A stretch of 64,000 nucleotides of DNA. Origin: Haloarcula amylovorans. Its GTDB lineage: Archaea; Halobacteriota; Halobacteria; Halobacteriales; Haloarculaceae. Made by a program: the position numbers and the translations under genes. This document shows positions 53,976-63,785 of this stretch, one piece after another (positions within the stretch are counted from its first letter, which is position 1; each line of letters begins with the position of its first letter). The notes under the pieces were generated by a model. It did not search any database. It worked only from the letters and a program-made list of their open reading frames with translations, and was not told the DNA's origin. The stretch is from assembly GCF_004681185.1 (NCBI RefSeq), contig NZ_SRIF01000003.1, positions 62,001 through 126,000 of the forward strand, read 5' to 3'.

Positions 53976-54869
53976 TGCTGGTCGAGTCTTACTGACACCC
54001 CTGCCGGCAATCCGAGTTTAGTTAATCCGGTCCGTTATCTCTGGCAGATTTCAGCGGTACGCGTGTTAGTTCTGTCAATTATCACCGGGATAGTGGTGCC
54101 CGTTTTTCCCCGAACAGGCTCTATTGATCTGTAACGACTTGAAACGCCAAAGTAGAATCTAGTCAGAGCCCCGTCGCTCTTCTCGTCTGGAAATGTGGTA
54201 CACGCTCATAGAAATTTTCTCGTACTCGCATCTCGATCGGTGTACCATTCGGGACTACCGTTCCCTGCATCTCTCCATCCCTCATTGCCGCCCAGCAGCG
54301 GCTGCTGCCGCTGCATACGATAACACGGAGGAATACACATCCAGCCAGTCTGTCAGTCCCACGTCACTCACACACTAGTCTCTCGGCGTTGTCTCCTGGC
54401 TGTCAGCCCCTCCATGTCGTTCACCGGAAATCCGGTGTTTCCTGGTTTCTTGTCTGCCCCACGCCTCAAGTTGTTCCTAACTCTGATCAGCAGACAGAGG
54501 AAGCGTGCCAGCGAAACTCGAGGCATGTCAGCTGAGGCTTATACTAGTTAGCCTGGTGTCGGTGCTCCTGGGTCAACTGGATCGTCCTCGGATTCCGGAT
54601 CTTTGCGGTTGAGTATCGCATCACGGACACGCTCGAAGGCCGATCGATCAGTTTTTGAGGTATATGGTAGCATACTACATTCTCAACTACATCGCTGAGA
54701 TACATAGGACTGGCGGACGTATGCACTCATTCAGCTATATGTGTGTGAGAGAACGGCGCGAATGCGCCTGCAATCGTAATCCTGTCATCGCGGATTCTGC
54801 CGTGTCTGACCTGCGTAGGACAGTCAATTTGTCCCTATCCTTATGTGTCAATGGCTACTTTGATTAGAC
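53976..54869. other. Intergenic region
   Basis: No gene recognised. Only short, poorly supported frames are present; the plus-strand frame at 54655-54867 lacks a start signal and an archaeal composition. A promoter for the UspA gene is probable near 54845. Confidence 0.5.
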
Positions 54870-55349
54870 ATGTACGACGAAATTCTGATCCCGACAGATG
54901 GAAGCAGCGGGATGGAGCAGGTCACAGAGCAAGCACTCGGCATTGCGGAGGGATCTGGAGGACGGGTGCATTCACTGTATGTCGTGGACGAGCGTGCGTA
55001 CATGTCAGTCCCCGATGATGCACGAGACCAAGTGAATGCGGCCTTGGAAAGCGATGGGTATGACGCTACTCGGGCAGTTGCGGAACAGGTCACTGAGGCG
55101 GAGTGTGAAGCCGTCCAAGAAGTACGGTGGGGCGACCCCGCCGTCGTCATCATTACCTACGCGATGGAGAACGATATCGATCTCATCGTAATGGGTACCC
55201 GCGGGAAGACCGGATTTGAACGCTATCTACTCGGGAGTGTTGCAGAGAAAGTAGTCCGTCTCTCACCAATCCCTGTTCTTACCGTGCACATCGGTGATCA
55301 AAAGGCACTGACGGAGGAAATTGAGCAACTGATTGGTCTTGATCGGTAG
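54870..55349 (+). CDS. Universal stress protein (UspA family)
   Basis: 159 residues. Motifs: IPTDGSSGMEQVTEQALGIA with the beta1-alpha1 P-loop Asp10, and the ATP-binding G-x2-G-x9-G-S motif (GTRGKTGFERYLLGS, residues 109-123). The latter indicates a nucleotide-binding member. Role is in stress adaptation; the target is not known. It is a lone gene. Confidence 0.88.
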   Translation: MYDEILIPTDGSSGMEQVTEQALGIAEGSGGRVHSLYVVDERAYMSVPDDARDQVNAALESDGYDATRAVAEQVTEAECEAVQEVRWGDPAVVIITYAMENDIDLIVMGTRGKTGFERYLLGSVAEKVVRLSPIPVLTVHIGDQKALTEEIEQLIGLDR

Positions 55350-55463
55350 GTGCTGCTGATAACGGCGCTGTATCGCCGCTTTGCTCTCTCGAACGCCTCG
55401 TTGAGGATGGACAGTAGTGCCTGCATTTAGGTAACACCACGAGACCAGACCGGCGAGCGGGCC

Positions 55464-56783
55464 GTGCTGAAAGCCGTGTTCGACGAGAGCATCCACGCCG
55501 ACAACGCCGAGGTCGGTGGGTTCGTCCCGAAAGACGACGCTGAGGCCCGGATACGCGATTATCTCGACGCTGAGGGCGACGGCATCGCCGACGTGTGGGA
55601 CATCGTCGAACGAGTCCCCGAAGCTCTTCTTGATCGGGATCATCGCGATGGCGAAACGCATCTCCGAACCACCGACCGCGGCCAGAGCGAGGTGTTCGCC
55701 AGCGGCGACGACGAGAATGCTGGTGGGCTCGAACACCGGCAGCTGCTTCGAGATAGCTACGTTCCGCTGACCCGTCTTGGTCTCTGCGTCGACATCGTGC
55801 AGCAGGACGGCAACGGTGATCTTCCAGATGCCCGCGCTACTCCTGAACCGATGCGTGATGTCGACGTCAAGGCGCTATCGCTGGCCGAGACGCGCGTGGT
55901 GGCCGAAAACTTCGCCGAGGACTACCCGACGCTGGACCGACTGACAGGCGGCGAGACGGTTAGTGTCGAGGCCGAGTGCGAGACGAGCACCAAGCCAGGC
56001 CAGACAATCAGGAACCTCGCACAGGCTGTCGATCGTGGTGAACGGTGTCTATTCATTGCCCGGCCCGACGCCGCCCGGCGTGTGGAGGGAGCGCTTTCGG
56101 ACCCGCCGCTGTTGGCTGGCGGCGATCCTGAGGGTGACCGACGGTTCTACAATCGACGTGACCTCCGTATCGACGGCGACCGTATGCTCCGGCCAGCAGA
56201 CGCACACAACAGTGTGTGGCGGTTCGACGCCGACCGAGAGGCGTACATTCTCTCAGATAGCGAGAGCCGCGAGCTGGCGACGTTCGATGATGTTGGCGCT
56301 ATCTATGAGGACGCCAAGGCGTATCCCGAGATCGAGGGCGACGTTGACGACCCCGAGGCATGGCGGCCAGTCAAGCAACCGGTGATTCCCAAGCGACTAT
56401 TCAATGACGAGACACCCGACCGCGACGACTGGAACCTTGTCGTGCTCGATCCCGACAAAGTGGCGACCGATCTCGCACTTCGGGCGGACGGTGAACTGAC
56501 GTCCCTCCGTAGAGACCGAGAGACTGCCATCGAGGGCGACCATCCTGACCCCGAGGACCTCGACGTCTCCGAGGGTGCCCGTGCGCTGTACGACTGTCTC
56601 CTCGCCCATGGCGAGGCTGTCACCATCTCCGAAGCCGTCGACCTTGCGGCCGCCGATGGCCGGGAGTGTCTTGACGTTTCCCGGCGGACGATCTCGAAGC
56701 GCATCGACGAACTGGCCGATGTTGGCGCACTCGTCGGGGGCGACTATCGCCAAGACGCCGGGACTGAGTATCAGGTTACTTAG
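55464..56783 (+). CDS. C-terminal part of a large plasmid/mobile-element protein
   Basis: 439 residues from GTG at 55464, with an open frame a few codons upstream to a TAG. It is acidic and has a C-terminal helix-turn-helix (EGARALYDCLLAHGEAVTIS, VSRRTISKRIDELADVGALV). The middle (AETRVVAENFAEDYPTLDRL, GERCLFIARPDAARRVEGAL) resembles the C-terminus of large conjugation/DNA-processing proteins from haloarchaeal plasmids, whose N-terminal ATPase would precede. No ATPase motif lies here, so an N-terminally truncated copy or a short family member are both possible. Confidence 0.5.
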   Translation: MLKAVFDESIHADNAEVGGFVPKDDAEARIRDYLDAEGDGIADVWDIVERVPEALLDRDHRDGETHLRTTDRGQSEVFASGDDENAGGLEHRQLLRDSYVPLTRLGLCVDIVQQDGNGDLPDARATPEPMRDVDVKALSLAETRVVAENFAEDYPTLDRLTGGETVSVEAECETSTKPGQTIRNLAQAVDRGERCLFIARPDAARRVEGALSDPPLLAGGDPEGDRRFYNRRDLRIDGDRMLRPADAHNSVWRFDADREAYILSDSESRELATFDDVGAIYEDAKAYPEIEGDVDDPEAWRPVKQPVIPKRLFNDETPDRDDWNLVVLDPDKVATDLALRADGELTSLRRDRETAIEGDHPDPEDLDVSEGARALYDCLLAHGEAVTISEAVDLAAADGRECLDVSRRTISKRIDELADVGALVGGDYRQDAGTEYQVT

Positions 56784-56842
56784 GGATAGTTAACGACTCT
56801 GGTCTGGTTCTTTCGACCCGAGGTTTGACCCCGACTGATCCC

Positions 56843-56981
56843 GGTTCGAAGCGGCCTTCAAAGCGGGGGACAACGTCTTTTTCCAAATCCCGCTTCGAAG
56901 CCGCTTCGAAACCCGCTTCGAAGTACCTCAGGGCCGTGACGTCTGGCGATTATGTTCTGCCTCGAAGCGAAATCGCTTCGA
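56843..56981. repeat. Iteron-like cluster of GCTTCGAAGC palindromes
   Basis: About six to seven copies of (G)CTTCGAA(GC) or its halves: TTCGAAGCGG (about 56845), TTCAAAGCGG (56858), CGCTTCGAAG (56891), CGCTTCGAA (56902), CGCTTCGAAG (56914), CTCGAAGCG (56961) and CGCTTCGA (56974). GCTTCGAAGC is self-complementary. The array lies in a gene-free stretch after the mobile-element gene, the usual form of replication or partition sites on plasmids. Confidence 0.55.
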
Positions 56982-57145
56982 CCCTCTATGTCCTCACTCT
57001 ACTCGGAACTAAACCGACGCGACAATAGGGGGACACCCGACCGTCGCGGGACACGCCGAGGACACCCGAGCGAGACGAGACACCTCGATAGCGGGGTGTG
57101 GCGAATACCTGACAAACCAAGTGATGTATGGCCTATTGTTCCAGA

Positions 57146-58438
57146 TTAGTCATCGGAGATTGGTTGGTTAGTTGTGGGAGTTGCTGGTGCAGGTGGTTCG
57201 TGCGTGCCGAACTCAGGGTGCGTCTCTTCCATCCACAGATAGACGATTATCCCGGAGACGAACATCAGGGCCGCAATCATGTAGAACGCGGCCTCGGCGT
57301 TCACGAACTCCATTGCGAGGCCCACTAGGATTGCGCCGACACCATACCCGGCATCGCGCCACATCCGGTAGACGCCCATTCCAGTTGCGCGCCACGTCGG
57401 ATGAGCAGCGTCGCCGGGAACGGTCATTAGATTGGGGTAGAGTAGTGCCATCCCAATGCCGGATACACCGGAGAGCACGGCCCACGGGAGATAGCCCTCG
57501 ACGAGGACCATCCCGAGGACACCTGTGCCAGCGAGGAACATTCCAGCGACGACTGGCGGACGCCGACCGATTCGGTCCGCGAGGCCACCGGTTGCAATCT
57601 GAAGGAAGTACATCGCGCTGTGGATGCCGACAATGAACCCGACAGCTGCGATCCCGAGCCCCTGACTTGTGAGATACAGTGGAACGGCGAGCCAGAACAG
57701 CGTGTCGACGAACTTCTCGATGTGCCCTGCCTGTGCCGCAGCGAACAGCGTCTTGTCACCGTAGGTCGCCCGCTTCAGCACCTCGACAAACGGGAGGTTG
57801 GCGTTGTGGTGGTCCTCGTCATCGATCTCGGCCTCCGCGAGTTGGACCGTCTCCTTGATCAAGAAGATTGAGATGAGGAACGCCAGCACGACCACGATTG
57901 CGAGGAAGTAGAACGGCTCGGGCCGGAGACTCGTCCGAGCGGCGATAACGCCCGTAATCCAGGCACCGGCGGCGACCCCGGTATACCCGAACGCCTCATC
58001 GATACCGACCGCGAGCCCGCGCTGCTCAGGACCTGCAATGTCGATTTTCGCGTTGATGGCCATACTCCATGTCAACGCCTGATTAATACCGAGGAGGATG
58101 TTTCCGATGGTGATCCAGCCCCAGCTCGGCGCGAAGATGAGAATAACCGGGAGCGGGAGGGCAGTTGCCCAGCCGAGGACGAGTACTGGCTTGCGACCGT
58201 ACTCGCCGCCCCACTTGCCGGCGTAGAGGTTGAGGAGCGCTTTGACGAAGCCGAACGAGACGACAAACGACCCGATGACCAGTAGCGACTCGACGCCGAG
58301 CACGTCGCGGCCAAGTACGGGCACGACAGCGCGTTCGGACCCGATGGTCAGGCCCGTCGCGAACACCAGCAGGACGTGCAATGAGAACTGCCCGAGGTGC
58401 TCGCGGATTCCTTGTTTGATTTCAGTGTCCGTATGCAT
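57146..58438 (-). CDS. MFS transporter
   Basis: 430 residues, twelve hydrophobic segments, with signature loops GGEYGRKPVLVLGW and GGLADRIGRRPPVVAGM (the MFS motif A). It lies downstream of a frameshifted rhodanese/MBL gene on the same strand, 3 bp from its stop, so they may form an operon. Transport of a sulfur or organic compound is possible; the substrate is not known. Confidence 0.87.
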   Translation of the reverse strand: MHTDTEIKQGIREHLGQFSLHVLLVFATGLTIGSERAVVPVLGRDVLGVESLLVIGSFVVSFGFVKALLNLYAGKWGGEYGRKPVLVLGWATALPLPVILIFAPSWGWITIGNILLGINQALTWSMAINAKIDIAGPEQRGLAVGIDEAFGYTGVAAGAWITGVIAARTSLRPEPFYFLAIVVVLAFLISIFLIKETVQLAEAEIDDEDHHNANLPFVEVLKRATYGDKTLFAAAQAGHIEKFVDTLFWLAVPLYLTSQGLGIAAVGFIVGIHSAMYFLQIATGGLADRIGRRPPVVAGMFLAGTGVLGMVLVEGYLPWAVLSGVSGIGMALLYPNLMTVPGDAAHPTWRATGMGVYRMWRDAGYGVGAILVGLAMEFVNAEAAFYMIAALMFVSGIIVYLWMEETHPEFGTHEPPAPATPTTNQPISDD

Positions 58439-58441
58439 AGA

Positions 58442-59553
58442 TCACTCCGCTGCGCAGTTGTTTGGACCCAGTTCCAGCTCGGCCAGCTCATCGGCGGGAA
58501 CGGGTTCCTGCCCGACGTTCGTCCGCTTGACGCGCTGGAAGTTCGGTGGATGATCTGGGATATCCGACGCGAGTTCTCGGACGAATTCCTCGTGGTCGCG
58601 ACCGAGGTCCTTGTTCCGTTCTTTGACTTCGGCGAGCGTCGCAGTTACTGGCGGTTCGGGGGAACCGGGGTCGTGGGCTGGCAGCACCAGTGTGTCGTCT
58701 GGTCGGTCCAGCAACCGCTGAAGGCTCTCGTAGAGTGTCGCGGCGTTCCCCTCGACATCGGAGTCTTCGATACCGGCTTCGACGCCGAGTTCCACGCGGC
58801 CCACACTCTCGTGGAAGAGCGTGTCGCCCGTGATCAGCGCTGCACTGGCGATGTCGAACGAAACACTCCCTTCACTGTGTCCCGGCGTGTGGATAACCTC
58901 GATGTCGAGCTGACCGACCGTCACAATCTGTCCATCTTCGAGGGGCGTCGCGTCGAAGCGAGTGCGTCCTTCGGGTGGAGGTAGTAGGGGACACCGTGCC
59001 AGTCCGCGAGTTCAGCCGCACCCGAGACGTGGTCAGCATGGGCGTGGGTATCGAAAACGCCGACGAGCCCGGCATCGTACTCGTCAAGAATCGCCTCGTA
59101 CTCGTCGAGGTAGTGCGACGGGTCGAAGACGGCGGCTTCACCGTCCGAGATGAGGACGTGCGAGAGGCAGCCCTTCCCCGGACGTGCGACCTGAATAAGC
59201 GTCCCGTCGAGGTTAGCAGGAACTGGAGCGTTCCTATGCACTCGACTCCAGCCGTTCATCCCGTCAGTGAGCGTCACCGCGTCGTAGTCCAGTTCTTGGA
59301 GAACTTCCGTTGCGGTCTGCGAGACAACACCTGCGGCACAGACGGTGACGATCTGCTCCTCACGGGAGAGGTCCGAGAGAGCCGCTTTCGCTTGGTCAGG
59401 GTCTTCAGTTAATTCGTCGTAGACGTCGACGTTGATACTGCCGGGAATCTGCCAGTCCTCGAAATCTTCTTCGTGGCGAATATCGAGAACGAGCGGGCCT
59501 CCGTCACCGTTTTGCAACTGTTCGCTGAGTTCTTCTGGCGGTATCTCCTGCAT
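58442..59553 (-). pseudogene. Rhodanese/MBL-fold fusion (persulfide-dioxygenase-like) split by a frameshift
   Basis: Two frames join into a full protein. The first (59553-58921) has a rhodanese domain with catalytic Cys72 (VTVCAAGVVSQTA) and the start of an MBL domain with HAHADH (His170, His172, Asp174, His175), ending in an aberrant tail after HPKDAL. The second (from about 58964, with a GTG at 58924) continues FDATPLEDGQIVTVGQLDIEVIHTPGHSEGS, LITGDTLFHESVG and PAHDPG. One base explains the shift near 58960. The stop (58923-58921) and an internal GTG (58924-58922) overlap as GTGA. Persulfide dioxygenases of this layout detoxify sulfide in mitochondria and bacteria. Confidence 0.75.
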
Positions 59554-59592
59554 CGGTATACCAGAATAGTAGGTACATTTGCTTATACGCCC

Positions 59593-59629
59593 TGCCGGAC
59601 ATGACCGGCACCGTTATTTCTGGTCAGAC
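59593..59629. promoter_or_regulatory. Divergent promoter region with two palindromes
   Basis: TGCCGG-ACATGA-CCGGCA (59593-59610) and TGGTC-A-GACCA (about 59619-59629) lie between the divergent rhodanese/MBL and HTH_10 genes. Both are candidate operators. An AT-rich box (CTTATAC) precedes the first. Confidence 0.45.
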
Positions 59630-59642
59630 CAAAATTGCTCGT

Positions 59643-60377
59643 ATGAGTCTATACGAGGCCTCAATTCGAGTCAAACACGAGTGTCCGTACCGGGAGATCT
59701 CGGAACGGCACCCAGACTTGACCATCCGTGAGTGGCCACTGAGCGACTGCCAGGTGCTCGAAATCTCCTCCGAGACGACACCGACTGACGAACTGCACGA
59801 CGAGATCAGTCAGCTGGGGACCGTTCTACACGAATCGGAGGACGACAGCGGGTATCATGTCGTTACACAGTCCTGTCTCTGTTCACTTGACGAATCCATC
59901 ATCGACCGTTTCGAGCAACACAACTGTCTGTACCAGTCACCGACGATATACCGCCAGGGATGGGAGCACTACACTGTGGTCGCGTTCGACAGTGAAGACA
60001 TCCGGGACCTACTCGGTAACCTGCGAGCCGATAGGGAGATCGAACTCCTCTCGAAAACCTCGATTTCGGAGACGCAGATTCCTCACAGTATGCTGGCCCC
60101 CGCGAATCAACTATTTGAGAACCTAACCGACCGGCAGTTAGCAGCACTTCAGTTGGCGCTGGAAAGCGGCTACTACGAGCAACCGCGGAAGACGTCACTG
60201 CGGGAACTAGCCGGCCAGACGGCTGTTGCTCGTTCGACGTACGAAGAACATCTTCGAAAGGCGGAGAACAAGCTCCTCACGAACGCGGGACAGTTCTTGC
60301 GGCTGGTCACCGCGACATCGACGGCGGACCCGCTGCAAGTAGAAAAGACCCGGCAGGCTGAGCAGCCTGCCGGCTAG
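59643..60377 (+). CDS. HTH_10 (bacterio-opsin activator type) transcriptional regulator
   Basis: 244 residues from ATG at 59643 (the frame starts upstream, but MSLYEASIRVKHECPYREIS is the family start). An N-terminal sensor domain with several Cys (HECPY, SDCQV, SCLCSL, HNCLYQ) is followed by the HTH: LTDRQLAALQLALESGYYEQP, TSLRELAGQTAVARSTYEEH. The Cys pattern could sense sulfur species or redox, which fits its divergent position to the rhodanese/MBL gene. A perfect 10-bp hairpin (60350-60359/60364-60373) overlaps its last codons. Confidence 0.85.
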   Translation: MSLYEASIRVKHECPYREISERHPDLTIREWPLSDCQVLEISSETTPTDELHDEISQLGTVLHESEDDSGYHVVTQSCLCSLDESIIDRFEQHNCLYQSPTIYRQGWEHYTVVAFDSEDIRDLLGNLRADREIELLSKTSISETQIPHSMLAPANQLFENLTDRQLAALQLALESGYYEQPRKTSLRELAGQTAVARSTYEEHLRKAENKLLTNAGQFLRLVTATSTADPLQVEKTRQAEQPAG

Positions 60378-60715
60378 TCCGCCGCTAATTCATCGGAACG
60401 AATATGGCATTCGTTCGACCTCAGAGAAACTCACCTCCCACCTTTAGATAACTGACATCCTGATTTCTGTTGGTATCGCTCTTCTCTTTGTCTTTTTCGG
60501 CGTCTTCATGTTTAGTCCACCCTTCTTTCACGTGGACTGCCACGCCTACTCTGCCTCGGTTTTCACTCTGGACGAGGGGTGTGTGAGTTCCCAGTTCGTC
60601 AGGTAGGTTGGGTTGTATTCGTGTTCGTCGACTACGAAGAAGTGTGGCGTCGTCTGGACCGCTAACAGCGGCCCAGTGGGGTGGGACGCTGATTATTCAT
60701 GACCCCACGCTTCGT
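60378..60715. other. Intergenic region
   Basis: No gene or RNA recognised. A short T-rich stretch (TTTGTCTTTTTC at about 60487-60498) follows the regulator. Confidence 0.5.
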
Positions 60716-61078
60716 TCAAGCTGGGTCGACAGGGCCGACGTATTGGCTCCTGATAGTTTCACCATCTCGCCACTGGAGGTAGTAGTAGTCACGGCCGTCG
60801 ATCGTCTTCGTTGTGAGTGTTCCTTTGGGTGGCGGCAGTTCCGCTTTCTCACGCGCGTCTTCGAGCTGCTCTTCCCACTCATCGTCGTCCCACTCGTCCG
60901 GTGTTTCGGCGGATTCGGTCGGCTGGTCGTCCATGGTTGCTGTGTTGAGTTCGTCGAGAAGGGTTTCGACGTGATCGATGGCCTGGTCGTAGGTCGTGGC
61001 TGCTGCTTTGTCCAGTGACGTTCTGTTCACTTCTTGGAGCTGTGCAAGTGCCGCTTCGACGTGGGAACGGTTGCTCAT
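60716..61078 (-). CDS. DUF6788-family small protein under palindromic module E
   Basis: 120 residues. An N-terminal helical part (SHVEAALAQLQEVNR, YDQAIDHVETLLDELN), an acidic stretch, and a C-terminal module GTLTTKTIDGRDYYYLQWRD, GETIRSQYVGPVD, which matches the DUF6788 pattern. The start codon is 2 bp from palindromic module E, and a TATA-like GATATAC lies in its spacer, giving a leaderless transcript. Several haloarchaea have such genes in accessory regions. Function unknown; a nucleic-acid-binding role is a guess. Confidence 0.7.
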   Translation of the reverse strand: MSNRSHVEAALAQLQEVNRTSLDKAAATTYDQAIDHVETLLDELNTATMDDQPTESAETPDEWDDDEWEEQLEDAREKAELPPPKGTLTTKTIDGRDYYYLQWRDGETIRSQYVGPVDPA

Positions 61079-61080
61079 CT

Positions 61081-61122
61081 GCTAACCAACAGTGTGCTGT
61101 ATATCCTTGGGCTTGTTGGTTA
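61081..61122 (-). promoter_or_regulatory. Palindromic promoter module, copy E
   Basis: GCTAACCAACA (61081-61091) and TGTTGGTTA (61114-61122) are inverted repeats with a 22-bp spacer that holds the TATA-like element of the DUF6788 gene. Arm centres are 33 bp apart, as in copies B and C. Flank similarity to the others is low, so only the palindrome and its promoter position are conserved here. Confidence 0.65.
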
Positions 61123-61320
61123 GTCCGTGTTAACGCCGTATCGAGTCCAGACAATGCTTCCGATAGAGAGGTCAGGAAAGACACTGGTGACCCACATTTT
61201 GAGTTTTCGCTCATGTTCTGAGTCTGACCGCTGTTCAGAGGCTATTGTCCCCGCAATTCATGACAACAGCACACGGATGAGAACGTCGAATAGCAGCGCA
61301 CTACGAGTAGCGATACATCG

Positions 61321-63606
61321 CTACTGTTCTATCGGCTCAGTCGTCTCGAAACAGTCGTTTTCGAGGAGCCATGTTCGGAGGTCGGCATACACGTCACTGC
61401 AGTCGTCTCGGTTTGACTCTGGAGCGATGAGTGTCTCCCAGTTACCAACGAGAACGAGGTGTTTTTTCGCGCGGGTGAGAGCGACGTTGAGACGCCGCGG
61501 GCCAACATCGGGAAGCGAGAGGAATCCTGCGTTCCCGGCATCGTTGGACCGGACGAACGACATGAGGATGACGGTTCGTTCACCGCCCTGGAACGAGTCG
61601 ACCGTGTCGACTTCTACGTTGTCGGTGCTGACGGGGAGGGCATCAAGTTTGTTGCGAATGGTTTGGATCTGCCCAGTGTATCCGGTAATGACGCCGATAT
61701 GCGTACTTGGAGTGCCCCGGTCGCGGAGGTCGTGGACGTGTTGAGCGATGATCTCTGCTTCGGCCTCGTTTGCATAGGAGGTGCCGTACTGTTGTGTTTC
61801 CGCACCGACGACGTGGTGGGCACTGATCGGTGGCAGGTCCCAGAGCGTGTATGGGTCGTTCGGTCGGTCGACGGTTTTGACTTGCCCGTCGTAGAACGCC
61901 GCGCTGGGGAACGCGGCGATGTCTTCGTGCATCCGATACTGGGTATCGAGTAACTGCGTGGCCTCCTGTCCGTATCGGTTGACGAGGTGCTCGTACAGGC
62001 TCACTTCGAGGTCACGGTTCCGCATTTCGTCGCTGCCGTACGGCGGGAGTTGCTTGTGATCGCCAGCGAGCACCATTCGCTTCGCTGCGAGCCATGGAGC
62101 AAACGTCGCTGGCACTGAGGCTTGCGAGGCTTCGTCGACGATCGCGACATCGAACTCGTTCGTCTCGAATTCGGCGGCAGCTGACATGGTCGCGCCGACG
62201 ACGTCTGCTTGCTTGGCGGGTTGTGACACGTAGTGCTGTTGCACGACGCGGTTGTCACTGCCCGAGCCAGCTCGTGCAATCGCTAGCTCACCATCAATGG
62301 CGGCCTCGTGAAGTGAGCCCTCCTCTGGCTCGCTTGATGTGCTGGTGCCGACGAGCAGATTGTCTGTGGCTTGATTCGAGTGGGCACAGGCGATGACGCG
62401 ATTCCCTCGGTCAACGAGTTCCTTGATGAGTGTAACAAGTGTCCGGGTTTTCCCGGTACCGGGTGGCCCATGAATGAGTGTGATATCGTCTGTACAGAGG
62501 CCGTAGTAGGCGGCATCCCGTTGTGAGTCATTCAACTTCGGGAACTGTGTCGCAAGTCCCCGTGCCGGTGTGAACGACAGGCCGCTATTGCCTGCTATTG
62601 GTGCATACTTCGAAGATTTTTGCTGGACGCGGCGAATACAGTCGAGTTCTCGATTGTACGGCAGCGCGTTGAAGATCGGATAGAGGCTGATAACGAACTC
62701 ATCGGAATCGAAGATCTCTCGAATCGACTGCATTGCGGTGTCGCGGTCGTCGGCTTGGTCCGAGACGATGACGGTGAGTGCACGTGTTTCGGAATCGACG
62801 ACCTTGCCGAGAGCGGGAAGGCCAGCAGGTGATCGGGCCCACGGTGGTGTATCGATCATGATCTCCGTGCCCTCCCACAGGTTCGTTTCAGCGCAGATAT
62901 ACCTCGACTCAGTCTTGTCATTCTCCTCAGTGGGCGCAGAAACGTGCCATCGCGTCGGGTCTGCCCCCGAATCTTCGTATACTGGGACCGCATCGTGTAG
63001 CCCGCCTTCCTTAGCGTAGTAGGTGTTCTGATCGAAGGACTGGTACTTGTCGATGCTCTCACGTCGATCCCGTTGTTTCTCAGCTTTCACGAAGTCTGCG
63101 AGGTGGGTGAAAAACTCCTCGCGTGTCATCTCATCCCAGTGGGCTGCAGTGAGTTGCTCCGGGACGAGTTCGAGGACTGATTTGTTTTCTTGATCGTCAC
63201 CGCCCGGCATGTAGCTGGGCACAGTCGGCATGTCGTATGCGTCTGTCCAGAAGCGAAGTCGCCAGCCGATCGCGCTCGTTCCAGCTTGCCGGACCGATTG
63301 GAAATTCTCTCGATCGACGGCGGCCCAGTGATACTCGATAATCGTGCGACGGTTTTCCTCGGTGTACCGAACGAACTCCCCAGTGAGTTCCGCTGAATCG
63401 GGTTTGTGGAGTGGCAGCCGGACGCCGTTACTCGTCCGTAGTGCGTCAAATTGCTTGAACTGCGCCGCGAGTGCCTCGATATCGACGTTGTTTCCAGCTT
63501 CGGTGAGCGTGTCGGCTTGCTCTGGTCGCTCCGCAAATCTCGCGAGCGACGGCGAGTACCGCTCAGTAAATACCTGCGTCATCACCGACAGATCAACTGC
63601 AGTCAT
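61321..63606 (-). CDS. SF1-type helicase/AAA ATPase (DNA2/NAM7-like)
   Basis: 761 residues. Helicase core in the C-terminal half: Walker A GPPGTGKTRTLVTLIKELVD (about residues 380-400), AHSNQATDNLLVG, DEASQASVPATFAPW (Walker B region), AGDHKQLPP (motif III), LLDTQYRMHEDI, VDSFQGGERTVILMSFVRSN and LNVALTRAKKHLVLVGNW (motif VI). The N-terminal 370 residues are not recognised. Such proteins occur in DNA repair and in some defence systems. An alternative start is at residue 9. It is a lone gene in the plus-strand-poor region. Confidence 0.85.
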   Translation of the reverse strand: MTAVDLSVMTQVFTERYSPSLARFAERPEQADTLTEAGNNVDIEALAAQFKQFDALRTSNGVRLPLHKPDSAELTGEFVRYTEENRRTIIEYHWAAVDRENFQSVRQAGTSAIGWRLRFWTDAYDMPTVPSYMPGGDDQENKSVLELVPEQLTAAHWDEMTREEFFTHLADFVKAEKQRDRRESIDKYQSFDQNTYYAKEGGLHDAVPVYEDSGADPTRWHVSAPTEENDKTESRYICAETNLWEGTEIMIDTPPWARSPAGLPALGKVVDSETRALTVIVSDQADDRDTAMQSIREIFDSDEFVISLYPIFNALPYNRELDCIRRVQQKSSKYAPIAGNSGLSFTPARGLATQFPKLNDSQRDAAYYGLCTDDITLIHGPPGTGKTRTLVTLIKELVDRGNRVIACAHSNQATDNLLVGTSTSSEPEEGSLHEAAIDGELAIARAGSGSDNRVVQQHYVSQPAKQADVVGATMSAAAEFETNEFDVAIVDEASQASVPATFAPWLAAKRMVLAGDHKQLPPYGSDEMRNRDLEVSLYEHLVNRYGQEATQLLDTQYRMHEDIAAFPSAAFYDGQVKTVDRPNDPYTLWDLPPISAHHVVGAETQQYGTSYANEAEAEIIAQHVHDLRDRGTPSTHIGVITGYTGQIQTIRNKLDALPVSTDNVEVDTVDSFQGGERTVILMSFVRSNDAGNAGFLSLPDVGPRRLNVALTRAKKHLVLVGNWETLIAPESNRDDCSDVYADLRTWLLENDCFETTEPIEQ

Positions 63607-63785
63607 CGACTAGCAGATACGGATTCGTACGTATAACTCATTCGTCAGGTAGTATCTTGTATCTAGCAAGTGCTGTGACTTCGATCAGCCGTTGTGAAAG
63701 ACTTTGGAGCGGCTGTCGTGACACAGAATACGGCTAATTTCGAGACGCTCGACGGCGTGACTGTTGAATCGTATTGAACCTCTCG

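Noticed and set aside
54193..54867. Short plus-strand frames between the RNA candidate and uspA
   Set aside because: No promoter or ribosome support; residue composition is not haloarchaeal.
60608..61018. Plus-strand 136-residue frame
   Set aside because: It is antisense to the DUF6788 gene, which has a proper promoter and family match.
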